Part shown: positions 34,950 to 43,197 of the stretch, piece by piece
How the letters are laid out: each line of letters starts with the position of its first letter
How positions within the stretch are numbered: the stretch's first letter is position 1
Assembly (NCBI RefSeq): GCF_000376825.1
Contig: NZ_AQXW01000004.1
Coordinates: 744,001-808,000 of the forward strand
Length of the DNA stretch: 64,000 nt
Reading direction: 5' to 3'
Origin: Demetria terragena DSM 11295
GTDB taxonomy: Bacteria; Actinomycetota; Actinomycetes; Actinomycetales; Dermatophilaceae
Notes under the pieces: model-generated
What the model saw: the letters and a program-made list of their open reading frames with translations, nothing else
Database searches by the model: none
What the model was told of the DNA's origin: nothing
Position numbers and translations under genes: made by a program

Positions 34950-36653
34950 ATGACGACGTCATACCGTCCCGACCTTGCGCCCATCGGCGATTCGCTCATG
35001 CTGTCGGCCCTGATCGCCACGCTGCCCTTGCTCACCATCTTCATCACCCTCGGCGCCTTGCGCTGGAAGGCGCACTGGTCGGGGGTCGCGGCGCTCGTCG
35101 TGGCGCTGGTCGTCGCCGTCCTGCCCTTCGGTATGCCGCTCGACCTCGCGCTGCTCAGCGGCACCCAAGGGGCGGTGTTCGGACTCTTCCCCATCATGTG
35201 GATCGTTTTCTGCGCGATCGTGCTTTACCAGGTCACGGTTGTCAGCGGCCGATTTGAGGATCTGCGCGCAACGTTCCACCTCATTTCGGACGACCCGCGC
35301 ATCCAAGCGATCATCATTGCGTTCTGCTTCGGAGGACTGCTCGAGGCCCTCGCGGGATTCGGTGCACCGGTTGCTATCACCGGCGTCATGCTTATGGCGC
35401 TCGGCTTTGCCCCGCTGCGCGCCGCTGCCGTCGTCCTGCTCGCCAACACCGCGCCCGTGGCCTTTGGCGCGGTCGGCACACCCATCATCACCGCGGGCAA
35501 ACTGACCGGAATCCCCTATGACGAGATCGGCGCGTACGTCGGCCACCAGACGCCGCTCATCGCGGCCATCGTGCCGCTCATGCTGGTCTTCCTCGTCGAT
35601 GGCTGGCGCGGTGTCAAACAGACGTGGCCCGTCGCACTTGCGGTCGGTCTCACCTTCGCCGTCGCGCAGTGGTTCGCGGCGACATACCTCACCGTGGAAC
35701 TCACCGACATCGTGGCCTCGCTTGCAGGCCTCGCAGCGGCCGTCCTGCTCCTGCGGTTCTGGCAGCCCACAGGCAAGGAAGAAGCGCACGCCAAGTTGAG
35801 TAAGGAACGGGAGAAGGAATTCGCCAACACCGACGGCTCCTCCGCAGGTACCGCAGGATCTTCCCACTCCACGGTCCTGGAGATGGACGAGCGAGCTGCC
35901 GACCTGACACAGCGGCGTATCTGGATGGCACTGCTGCCTTATCTTCTGGTCATCGCGGTGTTTGCCAGCGCCAAGCTGATCACGCCCGTCACGGACCTGC
36001 TCGCCAGCACCGACATCAAGATTGCCTGGCCAGGACTTGACGGCGAAGTCCTCACGCAGAGCGGCGAGGTCAGCACCGCCACCATTTACACCTTCCAGTG
36101 GCTGTCCTCGCCGGGCAGCCTGCTGCTGATCTGCTCGCTTGTCGTCGCCATGATCTACCGCGTCTCGCTCGGTTCGTGGGCGAAGGAATTCGCCGACAGC
36201 GCAGTCAAATTGCGCTTCGCGTTCCTGACGGTGGCCTCAGTCTTGGCCCTGGCCTATGTCATGAACCTCTCCGGTCAGACCATCACCATCGGCACCTGGA
36301 TCGCCGGCACGGGCGCGGCGTTCGCCTTCCTGTCACCCATCCTGGGCTGGCTGGGGACGGCCGTCACCGGATCCGACACCAGCGCCAACGCTCTCTTCGC
36401 CACTCTGCAACAAACAGCAGCTGAAAAGGCAGGGCTAGACCCGACCCTGCTCGTCGCAAGCAACACCAGCGGTGGTGTTGTCGGCAAAATGATCAGCCCG
36501 CAGAACCTCACTATTGCCGCGACCTCGGTCGGCCTCCTGGGACGAGAATCCGACATCTTCCGGCGGGTGGTGCTGTGGAGTGTCGCCCTCGTCATCGTCA
36601 TGTGCCTGCTGGTCGGACTGCAAAGCACGGTCCTGTCCTGGATGCTGCCGTGA
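34950..36653 (+). CDS. lctP: L-lactate permease (LctP family)
   Basis: LctP is a proton-coupled lactate transporter. The 567-residue protein has 12 or more transmembrane segments and the family signatures GFGAPVAITGVMLMALGF, LLANTAPVAFGAVGTPIITAG and, near the end, GSDTSANALFATLQQTAAE and LLVASNTSGGVVGKMISPQNL. A hydrophilic insert around residues 275-315 rich in Lys, Glu and Ser separates the two halves. lutA follows with a start overlapping the stop. Confidence 0.96.
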   Translation: MTTSYRPDLAPIGDSLMLSALIATLPLLTIFITLGALRWKAHWSGVAALVVALVVAVLPFGMPLDLALLSGTQGAVFGLFPIMWIVFCAIVLYQVTVVSGRFEDLRATFHLISDDPRIQAIIIAFCFGGLLEALAGFGAPVAITGVMLMALGFAPLRAAAVVLLANTAPVAFGAVGTPIITAGKLTGIPYDEIGAYVGHQTPLIAAIVPLMLVFLVDGWRGVKQTWPVALAVGLTFAVAQWFAATYLTVELTDIVASLAGLAAAVLLLRFWQPTGKEEAHAKLSKEREKEFANTDGSSAGTAGSSHSTVLEMDERAADLTQRRIWMALLPYLLVIAVFASAKLITPVTDLLASTDIKIAWPGLDGEVLTQSGEVSTATIYTFQWLSSPGSLLLICSLVVAMIYRVSLGSWAKEFADSAVKLRFAFLTVASVLALAYVMNLSGQTITIGTWIAGTGAAFAFLSPILGWLGTAVTGSDTSANALFATLQQTAAEKAGLDPTLLVASNTSGGVVGKMISPQNLTIAATSVGLLGRESDIFRRVVLWSVALVIVMCLLVGLQSTVLSWMLP

Positions 36654-37417
36654 CCGCTTCGAGCGCCGTCGCGGTGCAACGGGTGGCCCTGTTCGCGACC
36701 TGCTTCAACGACACGATGTTTCCGGAGGCACCTAAGGCCACCGTGCGGCTGTTGGAGCGCCTTGGCATCTCGGTGGAGTTCCCACTGGAGCAGACCTGCT
36801 GTGGGCAGATGTTCACCAACACCGGCTACGCCGATGAGGCCATCCCGTTGGTGCGCTCCTTCGTGAAGACCTTCGGTCCCTACGACGCCATCGTGGCGCC
36901 GTCCGGGTCGTGCGTCGGGTCCGTGCGAGAGCAGTACGCCTCCCTCGCCACGCGTGCCGGCGACGCCGGGCTCAGCCGCGACGTCGACCAGCTCGCGCCA
37001 CGGGTGTACGAGCTTTCTGAGTTCCTCGTCAATGTCCTCGGGCGCACCGATGTCGGCGCCTACTTCCCGCACCGGACGACCTACCACCCGACGTGTCACA
37101 GCCTGCGCATGCTGCGCGTGGGTGATCGGCCGCAACAACTTCTCTCGGCCGTTCGCGGTATCACGCTGGTCGATCTCCCCCAAGCCGCTGAGTGCTGCGG
37201 ATTCGGAGGTACCTTCGCGATGAAAAATGCCGACGTCTCCGTGGCGATGGGCTCGGACAAGGTTCGTCATGTCCGCGAAACCCAGGCCGAGGTGCTCGTG
37301 GCTGGCGACAACTCCTGCCTCGCGCACATCGGTGGTCTGCTCGGCAGGCAGCGCGCGGGGGTACGCACCCTGCACCTGGCCGAAGTGCTCGCCTCGACCG
37401 AGGAGGACCCGGCGTGA
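36650..37417 (+). CDS. lutA: L-lactate oxidation complex subunit LutA
   Basis: LutA, LutB and LutC together oxidise L-lactate to pyruvate. The 255-residue protein has two CCG domains with Cys-rich motifs: CCGQMFTNTGY near residue 50 and ECCGFGGTFAMK near residue 180. I chose the GTG at 36650, which overlaps the lctP stop and is followed by VALFATCFNDTMFP, the normal N-terminus. lutB overlaps at the other end. Confidence 0.95.
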   Translation: MTASSAVAVQRVALFATCFNDTMFPEAPKATVRLLERLGISVEFPLEQTCCGQMFTNTGYADEAIPLVRSFVKTFGPYDAIVAPSGSCVGSVREQYASLATRAGDAGLSRDVDQLAPRVYELSEFLVNVLGRTDVGAYFPHRTTYHPTCHSLRMLRVGDRPQQLLSAVRGITLVDLPQAAECCGFGGTFAMKNADVSVAMGSDKVRHVRETQAEVLVAGDNSCLAHIGGLLGRQRAGVRTLHLAEVLASTEEDPA

Positions 37418-38907
37418 GTGCCAACACACACCGGTCCAGCAGCCCGACCGCTGCCACGACCGCGACCTTCATCGGGATGCCGAAGTTCCCGTCGATGGCA
37501 CGTGATGGCCTAGCCAACACTCAACAGCGTCGGAACTTGCAGCACGCCACACACACCATCCGGTCCAAACGCGCCACGGTCGTCGATGAAGTGCCCGACT
37601 GGGAAGAGCTGCGAGTGCGCGGTGCAGCCGTCAAGGACCAGGTCCTTGCCCACCTGGACGACTACCTGGTCCAGCTGGAGGCGAGCCTCACGGCAAGCGG
37701 GGCGACCGTGCACTGGGCCCGCGACGCTGACGAGGCGAATCGCATCGTGCGCGACCTCGTTCAGGCGAAGGAGGTCGATGAACTGGTCAAAGTGAAGTCG
37801 ATGGCTACCCAGGAGATCGAGCTCAACGAGGCGCTCGAAGAAGTCGGTATCAGTGCGTGGGAGACCGACCTTGCCGAACTCATTGTGCAACTTGGCCACG
37901 ATCGCCCCTCGCACATCTTGGTGCCAGCGATTCACCGCAATCGCAGCGAGATTCGCGACATCTTCCGCGAAGAGATGGGGGCAGTCGGCACGCCTGCCCC
38001 CGACGGGCTCACCGACGAACCGACCGATCTGGCCGAGGCCGCGCGCCGCCACCTGCGCGAGAAGTTTCTCCGGGCCAAAGTCGCGGTTTCCGGGGCGAAT
38101 TTTGCCGTCGCCGATACCGGCACGCTCGTGGTCTTGGAGTCAGAGGGCAACGGCCGAATGTGCCTCACGCTCCCAGAGACACTGATCTCTGTCGTCGGCA
38201 TCGAAAAGGTCGTACCAACCTGGGAGGACCTCGACGTTTTTATGCAGCTCCTCCCGCGGTCCAGCACTGGTGAACGGATGAACCCCTACACCTCGATGTG
38301 GACCGGAACCACCGAAGGAGACGGCCCGCAGGAGGTGCACGTCGTCCTGCTCGACAACGGCCGGACCTCGGTGCTGGCCGACGAGGTCGGTCGCCAGGCG
38401 CTGCGCTGCATCCGGTGTTCGGCCTGCCTCAACGTATGCCCGGTCTATGAGCGCGCGGGCGGGCACGCCTACGGATCGGTCTATCCAGGACCGATCGGCG
38501 CCATTCTCACCCCACAACTGCGCGGAACGTCCTCACCACTGGACCAATCACTGCCTTATGCCTCCAGCCTGTGCGGCGCCTGCTTCGATGTCTGCCCGGT
38601 GCGCATCCAGATCCCTGAGTTGCTGGTCCACCTGCGCACCCAGGTTGTCGACGAACATCGTGGCGGTCGACCGAGCGCCGAGGGCGTGGCGATGCGTACC
38701 GCGTCCTGGATGTTTGCTGATCATCGGCGCTACGAGAAGGCCCAGCGCGCCTCCACGATGTCGAGCAAATTGCTCGGCGAGCGGACCACCCTCGGCCGAT
38801 TGCCATGGCCAGCTTCATCCTGGTCCGGGGCACGAGATGCGCCGGCTCCCCCGCGAGAAACATTCCGGCAGTGGTGGGTTCGAACACATGGATCGGAGTC
38901 CCGCTGA
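37414..38907 (+). CDS. lutB: L-lactate oxidation complex subunit LutB, iron-sulfur protein
   Basis: The 497-residue protein has a LUD domain (residues 80-320, with VKVKSMATQEIELNEALE and ANFAVADTGTLVVLESEGN) and a ferredoxin-like region with two 4Fe-4S motifs (CIRCSACLNVCPVY and CGACFDVCPV), followed by a C-terminal DUF3390-type region. The GTG at 37414 overlaps the lutA stop and has GAGGAGGA upstream at 37400-37407. Only a longer non-conserved extension would result from earlier starts. Confidence 0.95.
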   Translation: MSANTHRSSSPTAATTATFIGMPKFPSMARDGLANTQQRRNLQHATHTIRSKRATVVDEVPDWEELRVRGAAVKDQVLAHLDDYLVQLEASLTASGATVHWARDADEANRIVRDLVQAKEVDELVKVKSMATQEIELNEALEEVGISAWETDLAELIVQLGHDRPSHILVPAIHRNRSEIRDIFREEMGAVGTPAPDGLTDEPTDLAEAARRHLREKFLRAKVAVSGANFAVADTGTLVVLESEGNGRMCLTLPETLISVVGIEKVVPTWEDLDVFMQLLPRSSTGERMNPYTSMWTGTTEGDGPQEVHVVLLDNGRTSVLADEVGRQALRCIRCSACLNVCPVYERAGGHAYGSVYPGPIGAILTPQLRGTSSPLDQSLPYASSLCGACFDVCPVRIQIPELLVHLRTQVVDEHRGGRPSAEGVAMRTASWMFADHRRYEKAQRASTMSSKLLGERTTLGRLPWPASSWSGARDAPAPPRETFRQWWVRTHGSESR

Positions 38908-39545
38908 TGACGAGCGCACGCGAGGAGATCCTCGCTCGGGTAACCAGTGCGCTTGGCACGGACCGCCAACCACCGGCCGATTTGCCTCAACGGGCTCGAG
39001 TCACCTGGGACGCAGGTCGCACCGTCGACCAATTTGTCGAGACCACGGCTGACTACCGCGCGATCGTGGAGCGCACGGTAGTGAACTCCCTCCCTCAGCA
39101 CATCGCTGCGGCACTCGCGGGGGCATCAGCCGCCTCAGTCATTCGACCGGCCGGCTTGGACCCCTCCTGGCTGACTGGCTTCCCTGGCACGGTTCTGACC
39201 GACGACCACCACACGGCGTACGACCTCGACAGCATCGACGCCGTCATTACAGCGGCGGCAGTAGGCATCGCCGCGACCGGAACCGTGGTGCTCGACCACG
39301 GCCCCGATCAGGGTCGGCGAGCCATTTCGTTGGTCCCCGATGTGCATGTCTGCGTAATCCGCGCCGACCAAGTGGTGCCCGATGTCCCCGAGGCGACCGC
39401 CGCGCTACGCGAAGCGATCAACGAGCGGCGGCCACTGACCTGGATCAGCGGACCGAGCGCCACCAGCGACATCGAACTCGACCGGGTTGAAGGAGTCCAC
39501 GGGCCCCGTACGTTGCACGTGATCATCGTGGATCAGGACGGGTAG
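38907..39545 (+). CDS. lutC: L-lactate oxidation complex subunit LutC (LUD domain)
   Basis: The 212-residue protein is a single LUD domain with REEILARV at the N-terminus, ITAAAVGIAATGTVVLDHG, and the late ISGPSATSDIELDRVEGVHGP motif that is characteristic of LutC. The ATG overlaps the lutB stop (TGATG). It ends the lctP-lutABC operon. Confidence 0.95.
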   Translation: MTSAREEILARVTSALGTDRQPPADLPQRARVTWDAGRTVDQFVETTADYRAIVERTVVNSLPQHIAAALAGASAASVIRPAGLDPSWLTGFPGTVLTDDHHTAYDLDSIDAVITAAAVGIAATGTVVLDHGPDQGRRAISLVPDVHVCVIRADQVVPDVPEATAALREAINERRPLTWISGPSATSDIELDRVEGVHGPRTLHVIIVDQDG

Positions 39546-39565
39546 CCTCCGGCCTAGGACCGCCC

Positions 39566-40120
39566 GTGCGGCCTACGCTGAGTGGCGTGCCAACTCTGCT
39601 GCTGCTCAACGGCCCTCCGGGTGTTGGCAAATCGACCCTCGCCGCGCAGTGGGCGGCCGCCGACCCGGCGCGTACCCACGTCGACCCAGATCAGTGGCGT
39701 GCTCGGCAGCCACTTCCGCATACCGACGAAGCACGGCTGGCGGCCCGAGAAGAGGCAGCAGCTGCGATCGACACCCACCTCGCAGCGGGCAGGACCGTTG
39801 CCATCGCGCAGTTATGCGGCCGCCCGGACTTTCCTGATCGGCTGCGCGACCTCGCCGACCAGCGCGGAGCGAACTACCTCGAAGTGATGTTGCTCGACAG
39901 CCTGACGCATCTGCAACAGCGACTGCGGCACCGACTGTCGAGCACGAGTGCCGCTCACGCGATGGCAGCACGAGAGTTAGACGATGATCTCCTGCGTGCC
40001 TACCGGGAGGCGCTCGTCAGCCGTGCCAGCGCTGACCCGACCATCATGGTGTTGGAGTGCCAGCAGGACCAGCAAGAGATCACACTGCGGGCCATCGAAC
40101 ACCTGACAACGGCTCATTGA
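39566..40120 (+). CDS. P-loop kinase-like AAA protein
   Basis: The 184-residue protein has a Walker A LLLLNGPPGVGKSTLA and a HVDPDQW motif, like small nucleoside or sugar kinases and chloramphenicol phosphotransferase-type proteins; substrate unknown. A later Arg-rich lid (LQQRLRHRL) is seen. The start is GTG 39566 or GTG 39587, the latter giving VPTLLLLNG directly at the first strand. It stands alone 20 bp after lutC, and copy B of the 50-bp palindrome begins 15 nt after its stop. Confidence 0.75.
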   Translation: MRPTLSGVPTLLLLNGPPGVGKSTLAAQWAAADPARTHVDPDQWRARQPLPHTDEARLAAREEAAAAIDTHLAAGRTVAIAQLCGRPDFPDRLRDLADQRGANYLEVMLLDSLTHLQQRLRHRLSSTSAAHAMAARELDDDLLRAYREALVSRASADPTIMVLECQQDQQEITLRAIEHLTTAH

Positions 40121-40135
40121 CGAGCCTCAGTTCAC

Positions 40136-40185
40136 GTTCGGTCAGACCATCCGTGCGCTTTACCTCACGGGTGGTCTGACTGCAC
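40136..40185 (+). repeat. 50-bp dispersed palindromic element, copy B
   Basis: The left arm (40136-40155) is identical over 20 bp to that of copy A in the corresponding orientation, the loop is also 10 nt, and the right arm (40166-40185) has three changes of which two still pair as G-U in RNA. It is between convergent genes: 15 nt after the kinase stop and overlapping the last codons of dedA. Confidence 0.85.
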
Positions 40186-40830
40186 TTCGCGAGTTGGCAG
40201 GCTCTGGGTGTCCTGGTCGGCTTCCGGCTGGCTGTGGCGCCGCTCCCACCACCATCGTCCCAACTCAATGAACACCGAGACCGCGACCGCCATGGCCAGG
40301 CCGAGAATCATGCCTTTGAGCGGTTCGTCCTTAAAGGCGATGCCCCCGAGATATCCGAGCAAGCAGCCGTGTAGAGCCCACACGCTGGTGCCGAGGGCGT
40401 CGTACGCCGAGTAGGACCGCAAGGGATAGCGCGTCGCACCCATCACGAAGGTTGTCGCGATGCGACCCCATGGGATGAATCGGGCGACCACCAGGGCCAT
40501 GCCGCCGCGCTTGGCAAGCAATGCCTTGGCCGTACGCACCGCTCGCCCCCGTCGCGTGGTATCCGGCCAGTGGTCGATACGGGCGGCCTGGGTTCGACCA
40601 ATGAAATAGGTGACGTGATCCCCGAGCCACGCTCCGATCGCCGCCGCGAAGAATATGCCCACGATGTTCGGTGTACCTGCGGATGCTGAGTAAGCAGCCG
40701 TCAGAATGATCGGCGCTTCGCTCGGGAATAGTGGAAGAACCGAGTCGACGAAAGACATCAGTGCGAGCGCGCCGTAAATCATGGGCGACCCAATCAGGCT
40801 TTCGAGCGCACTGAGCACCTGGTCGATCAC
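40165..40830 (-). CDS. DedA family membrane protein
   Basis: The 221-residue protein belongs to the DedA/VTT (SNARE-associated) family, proposed lipid carriers such as C55-P or phosphatidylethanolamine translocases. It shows the family's LPLFPSEAPIILTAAY, GAWLGDHVTYFIGR and VVARFIPWGRIATTFVMGATRYP with the conserved Arg-Phe-Ile-Pro. Several helices are predicted. Its last 20 nt overlap the palindromic element copy B. UppP, the C55-PP phosphatase, is at the far right of the window. Confidence 0.92.
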   Translation of the reverse strand: MIDQVLSALESLIGSPMIYGALALMSFVDSVLPLFPSEAPIILTAAYSASAGTPNIVGIFFAAAIGAWLGDHVTYFIGRTQAARIDHWPDTTRRGRAVRTAKALLAKRGGMALVVARFIPWGRIATTFVMGATRYPLRSYSAYDALGTSVWALHGCLLGYLGGIAFKDEPLKGMILGLAMAVAVSVFIELGRWWWERRHSQPEADQDTQSLPTREVQSDHP

Positions 40831-40873
40831 GCTTGACCTGCTTCCCCACTGCCCACACTCATGAGAATACGCT

Positions 40874-40908
40874 GCGCCCCCGGCCGCTTCGTGCGGGGCC
40901 GGGGGCGC
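40874..40908 (-). terminator. GC-rich hairpin after gabD
   Basis: Perfect 12-bp arms GCGCCCCCGGCC (40874-40885) and its complement (40897-40908) with an 11-nt loop. It lies 17 nt beyond the gabD stop on the minus strand. No T run follows, so Rho or a U-less mechanism would be needed. Confidence 0.6.
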
Positions 40909-40924
40909 GTCGGTAGGTCAGCCG

Positions 40925-42292
40925 TCAGCCGATTCGGATCAACTTGTGGTTCGCGAACTCATTGGCGGCGATCAGGCCCAACTCGCGAGCGGTGCCACTG
41001 CGCTTCACTCCACCAAAAGGCAATTCCGGTGAATCCGCACCGATGATGTTGACATAGACCATGCCCGCCTCGATCTGGTTGGCCACCCGGTCTGCCTGCT
41101 CTGGGTCGGTCGTATAGAGGTATGAGCCCAGGCCGTACCTCGTGTTGTTGGCCAGGGCCACCGCTTCGGCTTCGTCGGCAACTCGGAACATCATCGCCAC
41201 TGGGCCGAAGAACTCCTCCTGGAAGGCTGGGTTCTCCGGGGTCACGTCAGTCAGGACCGTGGGAGCGAAGAAGGCACCATCGCGCGTGCCACCAAGCGCT
41301 ACCTTCGCCCCGTTCTCGACAGCGCGGTCGAGTTGCTCCTGCAACCGATCCGCTGCCGTCAGCGAAGACAGTGGGCCAAGCTCGCAGTCGTCCTGGGTGG
41401 GGTCGCCCGCCTTCACCTCGCCCATCGCTGCGGTGAACTTCTCGACGAAGTCGTCGTAAAGATCATCGACGATGATGAACCGCTTTGCCCCGTTGCAGAC
41501 CTGCCCTGCGTTATCGAGCCGACCGAAGACTGCGCCTTCGACGCACTCATCCAGGTTGTCGGTGGACAGCACGATGAACGGGTCGGATCCGCCTAGTTCG
41601 AGCGCGACCTTCTTGAGGTTGCGACCTGCCACCTCGGCCACGGCCGCACCGGCGCGCTCGGATCCAGTGACCGACACACCCTGGATGCGCGGGTCGGCAA
41701 CTGCTTCGGCGATCTGGTCGTTGGTCGCTCGAATGTCGACATACGCGCCTTCTGGTACACCCGCGTCGCGGAAGATCTCGGCGATCTTGGCGGCGCTTTC
41801 TGGGCATTGCGGTGCGTGCTTGAGCAGAATCGTGTTGCCCAGCAACAGGTTTGGCGCGGCGAACCGGGTGACCTGGTAGTAGGGGAAGTTCCAAGGCATG
41901 ATGCCGATGAGCACTCCGAGCGGGGCCTTACGCATCACCGCGCTACCGTCGCCCCCGAGCAACTGAATCGGGCTGTCCGCGACGATCGCGTCAATGTTGT
42001 CGGCGTAATAGCGGTAGATGTCCGCAGCGAAGTCGACTTCTTCCAACGCGCCTGCGCGTGGCTTACCCATTTCGCGGACGATGGTGTCGGCAAGGTCCTC
42101 CCGACGCTCACTGTGCAAGTCGCCGACCTTGCGGATCAACTCTGCCCGCTGCGTTGGGGTGGTTTCCCGCGCCCACGGCCCGTACGTCCCGTGGGCCAGG
42201 TCGATGGCGGCTTTCATCTCTACGTCGGTGAGCGTTGGATATGTCGCAACAGTTTCGCCAGTCGCGGGGTTGGTCACGGCATAGGTCGTCAC
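40925..42292 (-). CDS. gabD: Succinate-semialdehyde dehydrogenase (NADP+) family
   Basis: An aldehyde dehydrogenase most like actinobacterial GabD1, which oxidises succinate semialdehyde to succinate in GABA or putrescine breakdown. The 455-residue protein has IMPWNFPYYQVTRF, the NAD(P)-binding GSERAGAAVA, catalytic Glu in LELGGSDPF and Cys in NAGQVCNGAKR. I chose the GTG at 42292, with GGGAG 6 nt upstream and VTTYAVTNPATGE following, over an ATG at 42403 that adds 37 non-conserved residues. Substrate is inferred from family resemblance. The aguAB genes at the other end of the window would supply putrescine. Confidence 0.85.
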   Translation of the reverse strand: MTTYAVTNPATGETVATYPTLTDVEMKAAIDLAHGTYGPWARETTPTQRAELIRKVGDLHSERREDLADTIVREMGKPRAGALEEVDFAADIYRYYADNIDAIVADSPIQLLGGDGSAVMRKAPLGVLIGIMPWNFPYYQVTRFAAPNLLLGNTILLKHAPQCPESAAKIAEIFRDAGVPEGAYVDIRATNDQIAEAVADPRIQGVSVTGSERAGAAVAEVAGRNLKKVALELGGSDPFIVLSTDNLDECVEGAVFGRLDNAGQVCNGAKRFIIVDDLYDDFVEKFTAAMGEVKAGDPTQDDCELGPLSSLTAADRLQEQLDRAVENGAKVALGGTRDGAFFAPTVLTDVTPENPAFQEEFFGPVAMMFRVADEAEAVALANNTRYGLGSYLYTTDPEQADRVANQIEAGMVYVNIIGADSPELPFGGVKRSGTARELGLIAANEFANHKLIRIG

Positions 42293-42402
42293 GTTCGGCT
42301 CCCAAAGATCGAGGTCATCTGCGCTTGACGCAGGTGTCGAGATCTCGATGATAGGCACGTCCTGGGGCGAAAGAACATGGGTCCGCCACACCCGCGTGAT
42401 CA

Positions 42403-43149
42403 CTACAGATCGAGGTAATGCTCCAGGCCCACCGTGAGGCCGGGATGAGCGGCCACCCGGCGCACTCCCGTGAGCACTCCGGGCATAAAACTTGCTCGGT
42501 CAAAGCTGTCGTGTCGGATCGTCAGACCCTCACCCGGGTTGCCGAACGCGACCTCTTGATGTGCCACTCGCCCGCGAATTCGCAAGGAGTGCACCGGGAT
42601 TCCGTCAATCAGGCCACCGCGGGCGCCCTCGGGGTCTGACGTTGTGGCATCCGGCACGCCCTCGAGGTCAGCCTCATCTCTGACCTGCGCGATGAGTCGG
42701 GCCGTACGCGCGGCTGTTCCCGACGGGGCATCGACCTTGTCCGGGTGATGGGTCTCGATGACCTCGACCGACTCATAGAAGGGAGCCGCCTGCCGCGCGA
42801 ACGACATCATCAGCAGCGCACCGATCGCGAAGTTCGGGGCGATCAGGACGCCGACCTTCGGCTGATCGTTAAGTTGGGTATGCAGCGCCTGGAGGCGCGA
42901 GTCGTCCCATCCGGTGGTGCCAACGACCGCGTGGACTCCGCGCGAGACACAGTGCGCCACATTGCCCGGGGAACTGCCCGGCACCGTGAGGTCAACCGCT
43001 ACCGCGGCTCCGGACAGATCGCCGAGTTCGTCACCGACGTCATAGCGCCCGACCAGTGCGAGATCCTCAGCCGCTTCAACGGCCTGGCACGCCTGACTTC
43101 CCATCCGCCCGGCCGCACCGATGACAGCAACCTTGATCTGCTCACTCAC
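42403..43149 (-). CDS. dapB: 4-hydroxy-tetrahydrodipicolinate reductase
   Basis: DapB follows DapA in the diaminopimelate pathway. The 248-residue protein has the nucleotide-binding VAVIGAAGRMGSQ, VVGTTGWDD, APNFAIGALLM, and the catalytic His-containing VIETHHPDKVDAPSGTA. The GTG at 43149 is 8 nt from AGGG and gives a normal N-terminus; GTG 43158 is the alternative. It has the expected place between pnp and dapA in the actinobacterial order, but here the neighbours are interrupted by accessory genes. Confidence 0.96.
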   Translation of the reverse strand: MSEQIKVAVIGAAGRMGSQACQAVEAAEDLALVGRYDVGDELGDLSGAAVAVDLTVPGSSPGNVAHCVSRGVHAVVGTTGWDDSRLQALHTQLNDQPKVGVLIAPNFAIGALLMMSFARQAAPFYESVEVIETHHPDKVDAPSGTAARTARLIAQVRDEADLEGVPDATTSDPEGARGGLIDGIPVHSLRIRGRVAHQEVAFGNPGEGLTIRHDSFDRASFMPGVLTGVRRVAAHPGLTVGLEHYLDL

Positions 43150-43197
43150 GACGACCACCCTACGGCGCGAGGATTCTGATGTCCTAGAAGTCCGGAC

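Noticed and set aside
36275-36286. GGTCAGACCATC inside lctP, resembling the arm of the 50-bp element
   Set aside because: It is a 12-bp match in a conserved coding segment (SGQTIT) and has no inverted partner.
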